From contig JBEIIG010000002.1 of the NCBI GenBank assembly GCA_040380855.1, forward strand, positions 77,201 through 141,200: a stretch of 64,000 nt of DNA, written 5' to 3'. Position 1 is the stretch's first letter; every line of letters begins with the position of its first letter. The notes under the pieces were generated by a model. It was given only the letters and a program-made list of their open reading frames with translations, was not told the origin of the DNA and made no database searches. Below, piece after piece: positions 39,965 to 48,945 of this stretch. Made by a program: the position numbers and the translations under genes. The DNA is from VFMC01 sp040380855. GTDB taxonomy: Bacteria > Actinomycetota > Acidimicrobiia > Acidimicrobiales > Ilumatobacteraceae.

Positions 39965-40657
39965 GTGATGCACCCACGAGCATGCGAGGGCCCGATCGAC
40001 ACGATCCTGGTCGGCGCGCACGGTCATGCACGGGTGTGCCTCGAAGCGCTCGAGGACCCGAGCACCACACCGGCTGTGCGGGTGGTCGGCGCGGTGAGCC
40101 TCGACGGGGTGGGCGCGGCCGGCCTCGGAGCGAGAATGCTGGGACGCGATGCGGATCTGGTTGCCATCGCCCGCGAACAGGGGGTGAGCACGGTGTTCGT
40201 GGCGATCGGCGACAATCGCACCCGCACCGTCGTCACCGAACGGCTGCTGGCCGACGGATTCCGGCTGGCAACTGCGATCAGTCGCTTCGCACTGGTCTCG
40301 CGCACGGCTCGTATCGGCGACGGCGCTGCGCTGCTGCCGGGTGCCGCCGTGAACGCAGCGACACGCATCGGCAGGGGCGCGATCGTGAACACGAACGCGA
40401 GCGTCGACCACGACTGCGACGTCGGCGCCTTCGTCCACATCGCCCCGGGCACGGCCATCGCCGGCGGGGTGACCATCGGCGATGGCGCGCTGCTCGGAAT
40501 CGGTTCGCGTGTGCTGCCCGGCCTCACCATCGGCGCCGGTGCCGTCGTGGGTGCAGGCGCCGTGGTGGTGCGCGACGTCCCGCCCGCCACGGTGGTCGTC
40601 GGTGTGCCCGCCCGCCCGCTCGGACCCGCCGACCCGACATCGGCAGGACAGCCGTGA
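39965..40657 (+). CDS. NeuD/PglD-type sugar O- or N-acetyltransferase
   Basis: A 230-residue left-handed beta-helix acetyltransferase. The N-terminal Rossmann part binds the nucleotide sugar (DTILVGAHGHARVCLEAL), then hexapeptide repeats run from RTARIGDGAALLPG to VVGVPARPLG. The catalytic His is probably in the SVDHDCDVGAFVHIAPG segment, as in PglD (N-acetyl transfer to UDP-4-amino sugar). It overlaps the phosphoglycosyltransferase start (GTGA), the same gene order as pglD-pglC in Campylobacter. With the DegT and CapD-type genes at 62-64 kb it completes a bacillosamine-type pathway. Confidence 0.85.
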   Translation: MMHPRACEGPIDTILVGAHGHARVCLEALEDPSTTPAVRVVGAVSLDGVGAAGLGARMLGRDADLVAIAREQGVSTVFVAIGDNRTRTVVTERLLADGFRLATAISRFALVSRTARIGDGAALLPGAAVNAATRIGRGAIVNTNASVDHDCDVGAFVHIAPGTAIAGGVTIGDGALLGIGSRVLPGLTIGAGAVVGAGAVVVRDVPPATVVVGVPARPLGPADPTSAGQP

Positions 40658-41280
40658 GCCGCGGCGCCGATGCGGTGCGCCGCACCGTCGAGATCACCGC
40701 TGCAGCGATCGGCCTGATCGTGCTGTCGCCGGTGCTGGCCGCCGTGGCCCTCGCCGTGCGGCTGTCGATGGGGAAGGGAGTGATGTTCCGCCAGCGACGG
40801 CTGGGCCGCCACGGTAGGGAGTTCGCGTTGTTCAAGTTCCGCACCATGCGTCACGCAGCGCCCGGTCGCAGCGGGCCGGAGTTCGATGCCGAGCGGATCA
40901 CACGCACCGGTGCCATCCTGCGTTCGACGAGCCTCGACGAACTGCCATCGCTCGTGAACCTGCTGCTCGGCCACATCAGCCTCGTCGGCCCTCGGCCGCT
41001 TCCGGTGCACTACTGGGAACGCTTCCGTGGCGTCGAGTACGAGCGGTTCTCCGTGCGCCCAGGCATCACCGGCCTCGCCCAGGTGAGCGGCCGGAACACC
41101 CTCGACTGGCCCGAACGGCTGGCACTCGACGTCGAGTACGTGCGCACCCGTTCGCTGCTCGGCGACCTGCGGATCCTGGCCCGTACGGTGCCCACCGTGT
41201 TCGGCCGCAGCGGCGTGGCCCACGAAGGAACGGTCTCGATGCACGAGCTCCCCGCCGATCGCCCTCAGATCGACGGCTGA
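40654..41280 (+). CDS. PglC-like phosphoglycosyltransferase (monotopic PGT)
   Basis: A 208-residue small phosphoglycosyl transferase. One N-terminal re-entrant helix (EITAAAIGLIVLSPVLAAVALA) is followed by the core with FKFRTMRH, the catalytic Asp-Glu pair in STSLDELPSLVNLLLG, ISLVGPRPL and the RPGITGLAQVSGRN loop. Such enzymes transfer phospho-diNAcBac or a related phospho-sugar from UDP to undecaprenyl phosphate and so start glycan assembly at the membrane. The lack of extra N-terminal helices marks the PglC rather than the WbaP/WcaJ class. It is the initiating enzyme of this cluster. Confidence 0.9.
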   Translation: MSRGADAVRRTVEITAAAIGLIVLSPVLAAVALAVRLSMGKGVMFRQRRLGRHGREFALFKFRTMRHAAPGRSGPEFDAERITRTGAILRSTSLDELPSLVNLLLGHISLVGPRPLPVHYWERFRGVEYERFSVRPGITGLAQVSGRNTLDWPERLALDVEYVRTRSLLGDLRILARTVPTVFGRSGVAHEGTVSMHELPADRPQIDG

Positions 41281-41282
41281 CG

Positions 41283-42464
41283 TCATCGGCGCAGGGCGCG
41301 ACTGCGGTACGCAGCCAGACTGATGTCGATCACCCGCTGCTGGTCGAAGTGCTCGACGGCGCGTGCCTGCGCTGCAGCGCCCATCGCACGCCGACGGTCG
41401 GGATCGTCGGCCAGGTCGGCGACGGCAGCAGCCAGCGCTGTCGCATCGCGGACCGGCACCAGCACCCCGGTCACCCCGTCGTCGATGACCTGCCGATTTC
41501 CGCGGATGTCGGTGGCGACGGTGGCGAGCCCCATCGCGGCGGCCTCCATCGCGCTGCGCGGGAAGCCTTCCCGCCAGCTGGCGGTGAGGAACACGTCGAA
41601 CGCCGAGTAGCACTCGGGCATGTCGGTACGCGCCCCGGTGAACACGACGCCGTCGGCGACCGCACGCTCGACCGATACCGCATCGATGGCATCGGCCTTG
41701 CCCTCGTCGGTGGGGCCGACGATCACGAAACGGACGCGGGGATGCGAGGTGCGCAATCGGTGCGCGGCCTCGAGCAGTTCGACGATCCCCTTCTCGCGGA
41801 CCAGGCGACCCACCACACCCACCACCACGTCGTCGTCACCCACGCCCCACGACGTCCGCCGCTCGGCCCGGGCGTGGCCACGTCTCACCGGCGGATCGAA
41901 GCGCGACAGGTCGATCCCGTTGCCGAGCAGTTGCACCCGACGGGCCGGGATGCGTAGCCGGTGCACCAGGGTGTCGACGTCTTCGGGGTTCTGGACGAGT
42001 TCGAGGTGACCGAATGCAGCGGCGACACGCTCGGCCGCGTACACGGGAAGGCGACGCTGCCACCGATCGCTCGGCTGTGCGTACAGACCGTGCTGGGTGT
42101 TGACCACGAGCGGCACCCGGGCCAACCGGCCAGCAATCCGGCCCAGCACGCCTGGCTTGGGGTTGTGGGTGTGGAGGATGTCGGGCTTCACGGTTCGCAG
42201 CAACGACACCAGTTGGGCGAACGCCTTCACGTCCTGCAGCGGATCGCTCGAGCGGGTGAACGACGGCACGGCCACGTGTCGGATCCCCATGGCCTCGAGG
42301 TTCGCCACATGCGGCCCGGCGGCCGACATGCCGATCACCTCGAACCCTGCCGCAGCAAAGGCGCGCAGTTGCGGGCCGAGCAGCCAGTCGAGGCTGATGT
42401 CGGTCGTGCACAGGTGCACCAGCCTCGGCACACCGGGCCAGCGTGGTGGCAGGGCTCCGGTCAT
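41283..42464 (-). CDS. glycosyltransferase family 4
   Basis: A 393-residue GT-B enzyme. The N-terminal acceptor half includes HLCTTDISLDWLLGPQLRAFAAAGFEV and DILHTHNPKPGVLGR. The C-terminal donor half has VGVVGRLVREKGIVELLEAAHRL and the E-x7-E motif (EGFPRSAMEAAAMGLATVATD). It resembles PglA-type or Cap1E-like transferases that add the second sugar. Its ATG overlaps the deacetylase stop (ATGA), so it is the last gene of a minus-strand run of three. Confidence 0.88.
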   Translation of the reverse strand: MTGALPPRWPGVPRLVHLCTTDISLDWLLGPQLRAFAAAGFEVIGMSAAGPHVANLEAMGIRHVAVPSFTRSSDPLQDVKAFAQLVSLLRTVKPDILHTHNPKPGVLGRIAGRLARVPLVVNTQHGLYAQPSDRWQRRLPVYAAERVAAAFGHLELVQNPEDVDTLVHRLRIPARRVQLLGNGIDLSRFDPPVRRGHARAERRTSWGVGDDDVVVGVVGRLVREKGIVELLEAAHRLRTSHPRVRFVIVGPTDEGKADAIDAVSVERAVADGVVFTGARTDMPECYSAFDVFLTASWREGFPRSAMEAAAMGLATVATDIRGNRQVIDDGVTGVLVPVRDATALAAAVADLADDPDRRRAMGAAAQARAVEHFDQQRVIDISLAAYRSRALRR

Positions 42465-43282
42465 CGCCGCAACCCGCGGTACTTGGCACGGGCCACCAGG
42501 GCACGCAACTCGCCTTCGAGGCGCATCCCGCCACGTGCCTTGGCCTGGAAGTGCTCGAGCCGGTCGCTGCACTGCACCGGGGTTCGCCAGAGGCGGTGCA
42601 GGTCGGTGCGACCGCGGCGGTTCACCCGGCTCGCCGCAAGCGATGCCGAACGGAACCGTTGGCGCACCGCGGCTTCGGCATGAACCGAACCCGGCATCGC
42701 TTTCGGGTAGGCGAAGTGCTGTGCCTTCAGCGAGAGGTGCTCGCCGATCAACTCGACCGACCGGTCGAGGTCGGCGGCGACCTCGGCCGGGTCGAGGCGA
42801 TCGAGCAACCAGTGCGAGTGCGTGTGCGACCCGATGGTGATCAGCCCTGTCGACACGGCGTCGCGCAACGCAGCCCACGAGGTGGGCCGAGCACCCCAGG
42901 GGAACTCGGTCTGCTCGTCGATGTACTGCGTGGCCACGTACAGCGTGGCGGGAAGATCGTGGCGCACGAGCGCTGGCACAGCGACATCGACGAAGTCGTC
43001 GGTACCGTCGTCGAAGGTGATCACCACGGTCGGCCGGAGCGGCTCATCGTGGTGGCGCACGTCGGTGAGTTCGTCGACAGCCGTGTCGAGGTCGACGACC
43101 CGGGTGTGTTCGGCGAGGTGGGCGAGCTGCGCCTCGAACACCTCCGCCGGAAGGTCGACATCGCTCGCGCTGCCGCCACCGACACGGTGATAGATGAGGA
43201 CGGTCACCCCGGCGGGCGGTGGCACCAGCCCGTCGGTGAGCAGGCTGGCCCGCTTCACCATCGACTTCATGTCGAGTCGCAT
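42461..43282 (-). CDS. polysaccharide deacetylase (NodB fold), cytoplasmic
   Basis: A 273-residue CE4-type protein without signal peptide or membrane anchor. Motif 1 ITFDDGTDDF, motif 2 GSHTHSHWLLD (two zinc His residues) and the late AYPKA are visible. CE4 enzymes in exopolysaccharide clusters trim N-acetyl groups from the growing glycan or its lipid-linked precursor. The ATG at 43282 has AGGTGA just upstream; ATG 43270 is an alternative. It follows the phosphatase gene by 5 bases and overlaps the transferase by 4. Confidence 0.85.
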   Translation of the reverse strand: MRLDMKSMVKRASLLTDGLVPPPAGVTVLIYHRVGGGSASDVDLPAEVFEAQLAHLAEHTRVVDLDTAVDELTDVRHHDEPLRPTVVITFDDGTDDFVDVAVPALVRHDLPATLYVATQYIDEQTEFPWGARPTSWAALRDAVSTGLITIGSHTHSHWLLDRLDPAEVAADLDRSVELIGEHLSLKAQHFAYPKAMPGSVHAEAAVRQRFRSASLAASRVNRRGRTDLHRLWRTPVQCSDRLEHFQAKARGGMRLEGELRALVARAKYRGLRR

Positions 43283-43287
43283 CGTCG

Positions 43288-43890
43288 TCACCTCACCTGT
43301 CCGGTAATCGCCCGGTGCCGTGCCGCCACCCAGTCGGCCAGCCGGCCGGTGAGTGCATCGATCGTCTGCGCGCAGCGGCGCCAGTCGGCCGGGCTGCCGC
43401 CGCCGGGCTCGGCGATCTCGCCCACCTCGGGCGCGTCGAGATAGACCGCCTTCGCAGTCCTGGCGTCGCCGAGCCTGGCCCAGACATCGACCTCGGTGGG
43501 GGCGATCGTGTCGAGCAGTCCGACGAGTTCGGGAAGGGTGAACGTGCGCTCGAACAGCCCGGGCCACCTCCCCGCGATCGACACGACGTGGGCCCGCTCG
43601 GCGGTGACGACGATGTCGCAGTCGGCCAGACGTTCGGCATCGACGGCACGGCTCGCATGCCCCTGCACCGACCAGCCACGGTGACCGAGCTGGGCGAGCG
43701 CAGCCGCCGTCGGCGGGTGTCCTCCGCCGTGCAGCCCGGCGGTCGCGACGGTCACCTCGGGCATGATTCCGTGGCGGGCGAGGTGATCGCGCACGAACGC
43801 ACCCATCATCACCGAGCGGCTCTGGTTGTAGGTGCACACGCACAGCAACGAACCGAACAACGGGCGCAGGCCCGGTACATCGGGCCTCAT
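43288..43890 (-). CDS. low-molecular-weight protein-tyrosine phosphatase
   Basis: A 200-residue phosphatase with the P-loop CTYNQSRS (Cys19, Arg25). In exopolysaccharide loci such proteins (Wzb, PtpA) dephosphorylate the BY-kinase that controls chain length; the kinase at 47102 is the likely partner. The general-acid loop, usually DP, reads GEIAEPGGGS, so the catalytic Asp seems to be Glu. The ATG at 43890 is chosen for its GGAGGT 7 bases upstream. It heads a minus-strand three-gene operon. Confidence 0.85.
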   Translation of the reverse strand: MRPDVPGLRPLFGSLLCVCTYNQSRSVMMGAFVRDHLARHGIMPEVTVATAGLHGGGHPPTAAALAQLGHRGWSVQGHASRAVDAERLADCDIVVTAERAHVVSIAGRWPGLFERTFTLPELVGLLDTIAPTEVDVWARLGDARTAKAVYLDAPEVGEIAEPGGGSPADWRRCAQTIDALTGRLADWVAARHRAITGQVR

Positions 43891-43944
43891 CGACGCGACC
43901 TCCGATCTCATCACGCGCCCCGCCCGGCATGGCACACTGACGTG

Positions 43945-44682
43945 ATGGCGGTCCCCCGGTTGAGCGTGGTCATGGTCGTGCACATGTTGCTCGGTGCGGC
44001 ACTCGGAGCACTGGTGGTGGCCTTGGCCTGGGATGCGTCCGATCTCGGCTCGGCATCACTGTGGTGGGCCGCGCCAGGCACCGTCGTCACCGGAGCGCTC
44101 ACCGTGATGTCGATGCCAGTCGTCGCGAAGGCGACCCCCACGCTCGTTCCCTGGTTGGTGATGTGTGCCTGCGCCGCGACGTACGCGTGTGTGCCCGAGA
44201 CCGACCAGATCCCCGAGGTGGCGCTGGTGGCGGCCGCGGCGTTCGCTCTGCACCTGATCACCAGTGCGACCGGCCACCCCGTGCACTGGTTCCTCCATGT
44301 CGGTGTGGCCGTGGCGGTGATGTGGGCCGGCATGTACGGCGCAACGGGGCGCCAGAGCGCGCTGATCGGTGCGCTGTATTCGTGGTGGCCACTCGTGTTG
44401 CTGCTCGCCGTGGCGCACCGGCTACCACCCACCCTGGGGCTGTGGCGCCGGCTCGACCCTGTGGCGCGGCGCACCACCCGGCGCGCTGCCGTCACCTGGT
44501 GGGAGGTCGCCGCCGTGGGGGCGATCGCCACGGCAGCCGTTGCCCGCACCGGTGCGCTCCAGCCGACGGTCATGCCTGCCGTGGTGGCGGTTGCCATCGC
44601 CACCGTTGCCAGCGTGGTGCTGACGCTGCCGTTGCTGCACTGGCGGCGATCCGACGACGCCGACGACGCATCGGCGCGGTGA
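43945..44682 (+). CDS. hypothetical integral membrane protein
   Basis: A 245-residue protein with about seven hydrophobic helices (starting RLSVVMVVHMLLGAALGALVVALA). It has no motif I recognise. The loops are short and the C-terminus is a cytoplasmic acidic tail (RRSDDADDASAR). A histidine-rich centre (ALHLITSATGHPVHWFLH) is notable. It lies divergent from the phosphatase and converges with the epimerase. It could be a flippase subunit or a polymer-export accessory, but nothing in the sequence proves that. Confidence 0.65.
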   Translation: MAVPRLSVVMVVHMLLGAALGALVVALAWDASDLGSASLWWAAPGTVVTGALTVMSMPVVAKATPTLVPWLVMCACAATYACVPETDQIPEVALVAAAAFALHLITSATGHPVHWFLHVGVAVAVMWAGMYGATGRQSALIGALYSWWPLVLLLAVAHRLPPTLGLWRRLDPVARRTTRRAAVTWWEVAAVGAIATAAVARTGALQPTVMPAVVAVAIATVASVVLTLPLLHWRRSDDADDASAR

Positions 44683-44697
44683 GCCCGCGCCGAACCG

Positions 44698-45678
44698 TCA
44701 GGCGTGGTGTTCAGCAGACAGGCCATCATCGATGACGGTGCGCATCCACGCCACAGTTGCACGCAACCCGTCGACGAACGGCACGGGTCGGGCATCGGGG
44801 AACACTGCCTGCAGATGGGCGACATCAGCCTGACTGTGCGGCACATCGCCTGCCCGCGACGCAGTGTTGACGACCTCGAGCGACCGTCCGAGTTCGAGTT
44901 CGAGGAGTCGGATCACCTCACGTAGCGACACCCGGCTGCCGAACGCGAGGTTCACCGGGTCGGGACTGGTGACGCGCCGCAGCACCGCATCGGTGATGAC
45001 CGACGTGACGGTGTCGACGAAGGTGAAGTCGCGGCTCTGCGACCCGTCGCCATGCACGGTCAACGGCTCACCCCGCAGGGCTGCATCGACAAAGCGCGGG
45101 ATCACCGCGGCGTAGTCGTGGCCGGCCGCCTGCAGCGGGCCGAAGACATTGAAGAACCGGAACGCCAGCGTCGGCATCCGGTACGCGTGCCCGTACGCGA
45201 TCGCATAGCCCTCGGTGACCAGTTTCGTGGCCGCATACGGCGACAGCGGCCGGGTGGCCAGGTCTTCGTGCTTGGGCAGGGTGGGGTTGGCGCCGTACAC
45301 GCTGCTGCTGCTCGCCACCACCGTGTGCAGGCCACCGTGCCGTCGGGCCGCCTCGAGCACCATCAACGTGCCCGTGGCATTGGCATGGTGGGTGGCGAGG
45401 GGGTTGGCGATACTGCGTGGCACGCTGCCCAGCGCTGCGAGGTGCACCACCGCATCGGCACCCGCCATCGCCTGGTCGAGCGCGTCGTCGTCGAGGATCG
45501 AGCCTTCGACGACGTCGAGCGCTCCGTCGACGCCTTCGAGATTGGACCGCGAGCCGGTCGACAGATCGTCGATCACCGACACCCCCGATACGCCCGGTGT
45601 GCTCAACAGACGGCGAACGAGGTTCGCCCCGATGAAGCCGGCCCCGCCGGTGACCAGGATGCGCTGTGTCGTTGTCAT
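44698..45678 (-). CDS. NAD-dependent epimerase/dehydratase (GalE-like SDR)
   Basis: A 326-residue extended SDR. The NAD motif is GGAGFIG (11-17), the catalytic Ser is in VVASSSSVYGANP, and Tyr148/Lys152 are in SPYAATK. The substrate part (FRFFNVFGPLQAAGHDYAAVIPRF, GDGSQSRDFTFV) is close to UDP-glucose/UDP-GlcNAc 4-epimerases. It makes a galacto-configured UDP sugar for the glycan. The ATG overlaps the stop of the polymerase-like gene (ATGA). Confidence 0.88.
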   Translation of the reverse strand: MTTTQRILVTGGAGFIGANLVRRLLSTPGVSGVSVIDDLSTGSRSNLEGVDGALDVVEGSILDDDALDQAMAGADAVVHLAALGSVPRSIANPLATHHANATGTLMVLEAARRHGGLHTVVASSSSVYGANPTLPKHEDLATRPLSPYAATKLVTEGYAIAYGHAYRMPTLAFRFFNVFGPLQAAGHDYAAVIPRFVDAALRGEPLTVHGDGSQSRDFTFVDTVTSVITDAVLRRVTSPDPVNLAFGSRVSLREVIRLLELELGRSLEVVNTASRAGDVPHSQADVAHLQAVFPDARPVPFVDGLRATVAWMRTVIDDGLSAEHHA

Positions 45679-47105
45679 CTTCCTGCCCCGATCGGTACGT
45701 TCGTTCTCGAAGTCGGCTCCTGAGTGATGCTGCCACGCCGCTCGGGTGGCAATGGCAGACAGGGCAGCAGCAGCATGAGGGGCAACAACAGCGACTTCTG
45801 ACGGGTGAGGATCCCGAGATTGGCGAAACTCGTGTAGACGAGACCGCCCATGAACAGCGCCACCATCGCGTAGGCCAGATACGGGGTCCGCGCCACCGAC
45901 CGGCGGAGGTTGCGAAGGCGACGCCACGAGTACGCGCACATCCCGAGCAGCACGGTCATCTCCGCCGCCGAGATGAGTTGGAACAGCCCGCTCGCCTCGA
46001 TGGGCAACGGACGGGTGAGCGTGCGGACCACCGCATAGGGCCACATCAGCGGGTTGGTGATCGACGGTGGCTGGAAGCTCGACCCGCCGATCTCGGAGCG
46101 ACGCGTCGTCTCTTCGAGGATGGCCGTGATGCTGCCCATCCCGCCCTCCTCGCCGTCGCCCCTGGTCGGCTTCAGGAACGAGAGCGCGAAACTGGCGACG
46201 AACACGACGGCGACCAGAGCGACCGAGATCGCCACGAAGAGCACCAGACGGTTGCGTTTGGGCCCATCCTCGGCCCCGGCACCGTCGGGCCGCCGAAAGG
46301 CCACCATCAGCCCGGGCAGGACCCCGACGATGAACACCCCGGCGATGTGCGGGCGGATGAACCCGACGAGGCCGAAGCCGAGCACCATCAGCAGCAGTCC
46401 GCGGAGGAACCCACCGCGCTCGAACGACCGGGCCACCCCGAGTGAGCCGAGCCCCAGGCCGAACATCATCAGCGACTCCTTGCCGAGCGATGCCGGCCAG
46501 TAGACGACGCTGGGCATGAGCACGCACAACCAGGCATACCGGCGTTGTGCCAGGCCGGGCACCGACATGCAGGCCGCCTTGATGAAGCAGATGACACCCA
46601 CGTACCCGAACCAGGCGAAGACCACATAGCCGGCGAGTTGGCTCGAACCGATGAACACGTACACCAGACCGGACACGCCCTTCACGAACGCCGTGCCCGT
46701 ACCCGACGGGATGAGCGCCCAGACATCGATCTGGCCCGACCAGAAGTATCCGGCCGTGTAGGTGCCTGCCGAGTGGTACCCGACCGAGTCGGACACTCCG
46801 TCGTAGGCCGAAAAGGCGATCCAGTACCGCGCCAGGGCACCCACGACCTTCACCCCGAACCCGACCACGATCGGCAACACCACCGGTTGCAGCGCACCGC
46901 TGAACATGCGGCGCGCCAGCAGGATGGTGACGAGCGTGAGCAGCGGGGCGTAGATCAACGCCCCCCAGAGATCCCAGCTGAGGTTGGCCATCGCCCAGCT
47001 GATGGTGACCAGGTACAGCGCCGCACCACCCACCAGCAACGGACCGGTCGGCGCGATCGAGCGAACTGCGTCGGGCAGCGCCCAGAGCGAGAAGCGCCGC
47101 GTCAT
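45675..47105 (-). CDS. polymerase-like membrane protein
   Basis: A 476-residue integral membrane protein with about ten helices. It has a SVVYWPASLGKESLMMFGLGLGSLG segment and FIRPHIAGVFIVGVLPG, an Arg/His pair in a helix that resembles actinobacterial O-antigen/exopolysaccharide polymerase-like proteins. A large extracytoplasmic loop (KPTRGDGEEGGMGSITAILEETTRRSE) fits Wzy topology. Family assignment by sequence is weak. It is translationally coupled on both sides (kinase upstream, epimerase downstream), the place where Wzy normally sits. Confidence 0.65.
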   Translation of the reverse strand: MTRRFSLWALPDAVRSIAPTGPLLVGGAALYLVTISWAMANLSWDLWGALIYAPLLTLVTILLARRMFSGALQPVVLPIVVGFGVKVVGALARYWIAFSAYDGVSDSVGYHSAGTYTAGYFWSGQIDVWALIPSGTGTAFVKGVSGLVYVFIGSSQLAGYVVFAWFGYVGVICFIKAACMSVPGLAQRRYAWLCVLMPSVVYWPASLGKESLMMFGLGLGSLGVARSFERGGFLRGLLLMVLGFGLVGFIRPHIAGVFIVGVLPGLMVAFRRPDGAGAEDGPKRNRLVLFVAISVALVAVVFVASFALSFLKPTRGDGEEGGMGSITAILEETTRRSEIGGSSFQPPSITNPLMWPYAVVRTLTRPLPIEASGLFQLISAAEMTVLLGMCAYSWRRLRNLRRSVARTPYLAYAMVALFMGGLVYTSFANLGILTRQKSLLLPLMLLLPCLPLPPERRGSITQEPTSRTNVPIGAGR

Positions 47106-48832
47106 CCCGTGGGCTCGACCGGCGCAGGCGGCGACCCGAGCAGGTCGTCGAGCCCGGACAGTTCGATGGGCAACGGAGGCGGCGCGGGCACCCGCTGGGC
47201 GTACTGCTCGCGACGACCCCACCGCCAGCCGCTGGCCGGTGCCACCTGCTCGCTCTGACGAGCGGCCACCTCGAGCGGTCGTGGAGCGCCGTTGGTCTGC
47301 TGGTACGCGTCGGCGTACCCCCGGTTCGCAGCTCGGCCACCGACCACCACCAACAGCAGCGGTGCCGTGGTGAGGTCGCGCAAGATGGCCAAGGTGCTCT
47401 CGGCCGCTGCAATGCTGGTCTCGCCCAGACGCACCACGACCACGATCACATCGGCGAGCGGCACCAGTTCGAGCACCTCGGCGGTGGCCGACACCGGCGA
47501 ACTGTCGATGACGATCGCGTCGACCTCGCGAGCGAGTTGCGGGATCATCGCCGCGGTGCGGCGAGCCAACTCGCCGGCGGGTCCGATGGGACCGAGGTCG
47601 AACACCGACAGGTTGGGGATCGGCGTCGACCGCAGCACCCGCTTCGGTGGGACCCAGCCGAGGTCGTCGAGCTCCCATGGCAGCGGGGCCAGCTCGGCGC
47701 CGCACAGCCGTTCGGCCAACTTCGGTCGACGGAAGTCGGTGTTCACCGCCACGGTGTTCATGCCGATCTCGGCGAACGAGGCGGCGAGGTTGGTGGTGAG
47801 CGAGGTCTTGCCCTCGCCGGCCCCTGGCGACACGACCAGGGTGACCCGGGCCCGGTCGACGATGGGGAGCGAGCCGTGCACGAAACCGACCACGTTGCGC
47901 ACGGTGCGGTACGCGTCGGCCAGCGCATCGTGCTGCAGGCTGTCGAGCACCCGGCTGAGGCGAGCGTCGTCGCGGACGAAGGGTACCTCGACGCGTACCC
48001 GCAGCCCGGTGGTCTCCTCGGCCTGCTCACGGCTGCGCAGGCGGCGGTCGATACGGCCCAGCACGACCGCCGACCCGAGCCCCAACGTGGCACCCACGAG
48101 CGCACCGAGCAGCCCGCGCATCGATCGTGAATTGGGTGCCGACAGTCCACCGGCGACGACAGGAACGGCTTGGGCAGGCTGCAGCGGTGTGAGCAGCTCG
48201 CTCGACGTGGCAGCGCTCAGCTTGGTCTGTTGTTCGAACGCCAGCTGGTACTGGCCCTGGACCGCTTCGAGTTCGGCGATTCCGGCACGATTGGTCTCGT
48301 CGGTGCCGATGACCGCCTGTTTCTCGTCGAGCTCGGCCTTCAGATCGCTCACCTTCTCGGCCCATTGCTGCAGCAGCGACTGGGTCCACTGCACCTGTCG
48401 CTCGGCCAGATAGGCGGCCGTCTCGTTGGCGAAGCCGTCGGCAATGGCGACCGCCAGCTCGGCTGTCGGCTGCGAGGTACGGAACACCAGTGCCCCGGTC
48501 AAGGGGTCGAAATAGACCTGCACCGTGCTCGCCAGTTCGGCGGGTGTGCCGGTCCAGCCGATCTTGGCGGCCACACGACTCGGTACCTCGCCGGTGGTGG
48601 CGAACAAGGTGTACTGCGCTGCGGCGATGCCTTCAGTGGCGGCATCGGGTGACGTCGGCTCGGCAGCCTGGGTGGCGAGCATCGTGTTGGTGGCCTCCCA
48701 GGCAGCCGCCGCCGAGTTGGCCTCGATCTTCGCCGGGCTGGGGAGTGCGCCGAGCGCGGCACCGAGGGCGGTCATGCCCAGCACGACCTTCCAGCGACTG
48801 CGCGCCGCTTCGAGCGCAGACTGCTTCTTCAC
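47102..48832 (-). CDS. Wzz-type co-polymerase / BY-kinase-like ATPase
   Basis: A 576-residue protein. Two membrane helices (about 16-31 and 239-258) enclose an extracytoplasmic coiled-coil part (VQWTQSLLQQWAEKVSDLKAEL...). The cytoplasmic part is a MinD/BY-kinase P-loop ATPase: Walker A PGAGEGKT (336-343), Walker A' VNTDFRRPKL and Walker B IVIDSSP. Wzc/CapAB proteins set chain length. The C-terminus is Pro-rich with only a few scattered Tyr (NRGYADAYQQ, EQYAQ), not a Tyr cluster, so autophosphorylation may be reduced. The GTG start is 114 bases from the divergent glycosyltransferase. Confidence 0.85.
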   Translation of the reverse strand: MKKQSALEAARSRWKVVLGMTALGAALGALPSPAKIEANSAAAAWEATNTMLATQAAEPTSPDAATEGIAAAQYTLFATTGEVPSRVAAKIGWTGTPAELASTVQVYFDPLTGALVFRTSQPTAELAVAIADGFANETAAYLAERQVQWTQSLLQQWAEKVSDLKAELDEKQAVIGTDETNRAGIAELEAVQGQYQLAFEQQTKLSAATSSELLTPLQPAQAVPVVAGGLSAPNSRSMRGLLGALVGATLGLGSAVVLGRIDRRLRSREQAEETTGLRVRVEVPFVRDDARLSRVLDSLQHDALADAYRTVRNVVGFVHGSLPIVDRARVTLVVSPGAGEGKTSLTTNLAASFAEIGMNTVAVNTDFRRPKLAERLCGAELAPLPWELDDLGWVPPKRVLRSTPIPNLSVFDLGPIGPAGELARRTAAMIPQLAREVDAIVIDSSPVSATAEVLELVPLADVIVVVVRLGETSIAAAESTLAILRDLTTAPLLLVVVGGRAANRGYADAYQQTNGAPRPLEVAARQSEQVAPASGWRWGRREQYAQRVPAPPPLPIELSGLDDLLGSPPAPVEPTG

Positions 48833-48932
48833 CGGCGCGCCGACCTCGTCACGGAGAAAACCCTACCCATCCAGGGGATCGGCGTCCCGGCGCCGCCCCG
48901 GAATGGGCCGTTGGCACTACCTCGGTTCACGG

Positions 48933-48938
48933 TAGCGT
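48933..48938 (+). promoter_or_regulatory. -10 box TAGCGT for the GT4-GNAT gene
   Basis: TANNNT hexamer 7 bases before the GTG at 48946. Confidence 0.45.
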
Positions 48939-48945
48939 CACTGCC

